This document shows positions 23,917 through 24,179 of a DNA stretch of 24,179 nucleotides, piece after piece. Both the position numbers and the translations under genes were made by a program. Each line of letters begins with the position of its first letter. The first letter of the stretch is position 1. Location of the stretch: positions 1 to 24,179 of the forward strand of contig NZ_JAJCIA010000052.1 in the NCBI RefSeq assembly GCF_020554845.1. The letters are read 5' to 3'. The DNA is from Blautia faecis (GTDB lineage Bacteria > Bacillota > Clostridia > Lachnospirales > Lachnospiraceae). The notes beneath the pieces were generated by a model. That model was not told the DNA's origin and ran no database searches. It saw only the letters and a program-made list of their open reading frames with translations.

Positions 23917-24179
23917 GATTGCAGAATTCCGGCAGCGCGAAGATTTGCCAGAAGTGTATTTAACTGTGTCACAGCATCCTCTGTACCGGTAGCATCTGCC
24001 ACTGCCGCTGCCGGAGTTGGCGCTGGGCCGGTTGGACCAATCGGGCCGTCTGCTCCGACAGGACCGGTTGCACCTGTTGCCCCGGCAGGACCGGTTGGAC
24101 CTGTCGCCCCGGCAGGACCTGTTGCACCTGTCGCCCCGGCAGGGCCGGTTGGACCTGTTGCTCCGGTAGCACCGGTTAC
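23913..24179 (-). CDS. Collagen-like Gly-X-Y repeat protein, C-terminal part (partial)
   Basis: The minus strand is open from the window edge to a TAG at 23913-23915, 88 codons with no start inside the window. It encodes about 18 Gly-X-Y triplets (for example [10 protein letters not shown]), then a non-collagen C-terminus ending [18 protein letters not shown]. Such proteins in spore-forming Firmicutes are often exosporium or surface filaments (BclA-like), and this C-terminal style is common among clostridial members; the location here is inference. The repeat region includes three 27-base DNA units (24063-24143) and is GC-rich compared with its surroundings. The stop codon lies in the end of the dispersed repeat. 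The next gene in the same direction is the secreted GDPD, about 460 bases away. Confidence 0.88.
   Translation of the reverse strand, partial: VTGATGATGPTGPAGATGATGPAGATGPTGPAGATGATGPVGADGPIGPTGPAPTPAAAVADATGTEDAVTQLNTLLANLRAAGILQS
24063..24143 (-). repeat. Three 27-base tandem units in the collagen-like gene
   Basis: Each unit encodes nine residues ([27 protein letters not shown]). The units are nearly identical in DNA, which favours length change by slippage or recombination. Confidence 0.85.

Noticed and set aside
23969..24172. Gln/Pro/Val-rich repetitive frame at the right edge
   Set aside because: It is another frame of the collagen-like gene; the correct frame gives Gly at every third residue and a typical C-terminus.

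Overview
The window is chromosomal DNA from a Gram-positive gut anaerobe of the family Lachnospiraceae, most likely Blautia or a close relative. The main evidence is the 5' end of a 16S rRNA gene at the left edge, whose first variable region resembles that of Blautia. The housekeeping genes, strong AGGAGG-type ribosome binding sites and TTGACA/TATAAT promoters with 17-base spacers fit a Firmicute. Genus assignment is inference from the partial 16S. Most genes read leftward, the same way as the rRNA operon.

Layout: (1) 1-930, start of an rRNA operon running off the left edge, preceded by two serine tRNA genes (GGA and UGA anticodons), each of the three with its own promoter. (2) 957-3586, a leftward rnz-tsaD-ispD cluster (tRNA 3' processing, t6A tRNA modification, isoprenoid synthesis). 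(3) 3587-6680, a rightward yfhO-type membrane protein gene with copies of a palindromic repeat at both ends. (4) 6681-8360, a leftward tsaE-tsaB-rimI operon, diverging from a cyclophilin gene through two promoters that share one -10 box. (5) 9095-12593, a yigZ/IMPACT-family gene and a class A penicillin-binding protein with a Gly/Asp-rich tail. (6) 12693-19147, leftward ftsH, uvrC, hprK and glk: membrane proteolysis, excision repair and carbon regulation/glucose phosphorylation. (7) 19342-20826, a DUF1846 protein divergent from ftsH. (8) 21041-24179, a leftward accessory stretch: an unusual HipA-like kinase homologue, a secreted glycerophosphodiester phosphodiesterase and the 3' end of a collagen-like (Gly-X-Y) surface or spore protein cut by the window edge.

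Functional links: TsaB, TsaE and TsaD are the t6A transfer machinery, encoded here in two blocks separated by yfhO and repeats. HprK and Glk belong together as carbon-flux control. PBP1A, YfhO, the GDPD and the collagen-like protein all concern the cell envelope.

The most unusual content is non-coding. A dispersed element beginning GCATGTTTGAAAAA occurs as one full 160-base palindrome (3682-3841), one large partial copy (about 23798-23916) and two short derivatives (6614-6673, 9005-9028). Its hairpins are kept by wobble and compensating changes on one strand, so it looks like a structured RNA element; three of the four copies sit in sense orientation right after a stop codon. A second, smaller hairpin family occurs near the 3' ends of glk and uvrC. 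Neither is explained by a named feature that I recognise.
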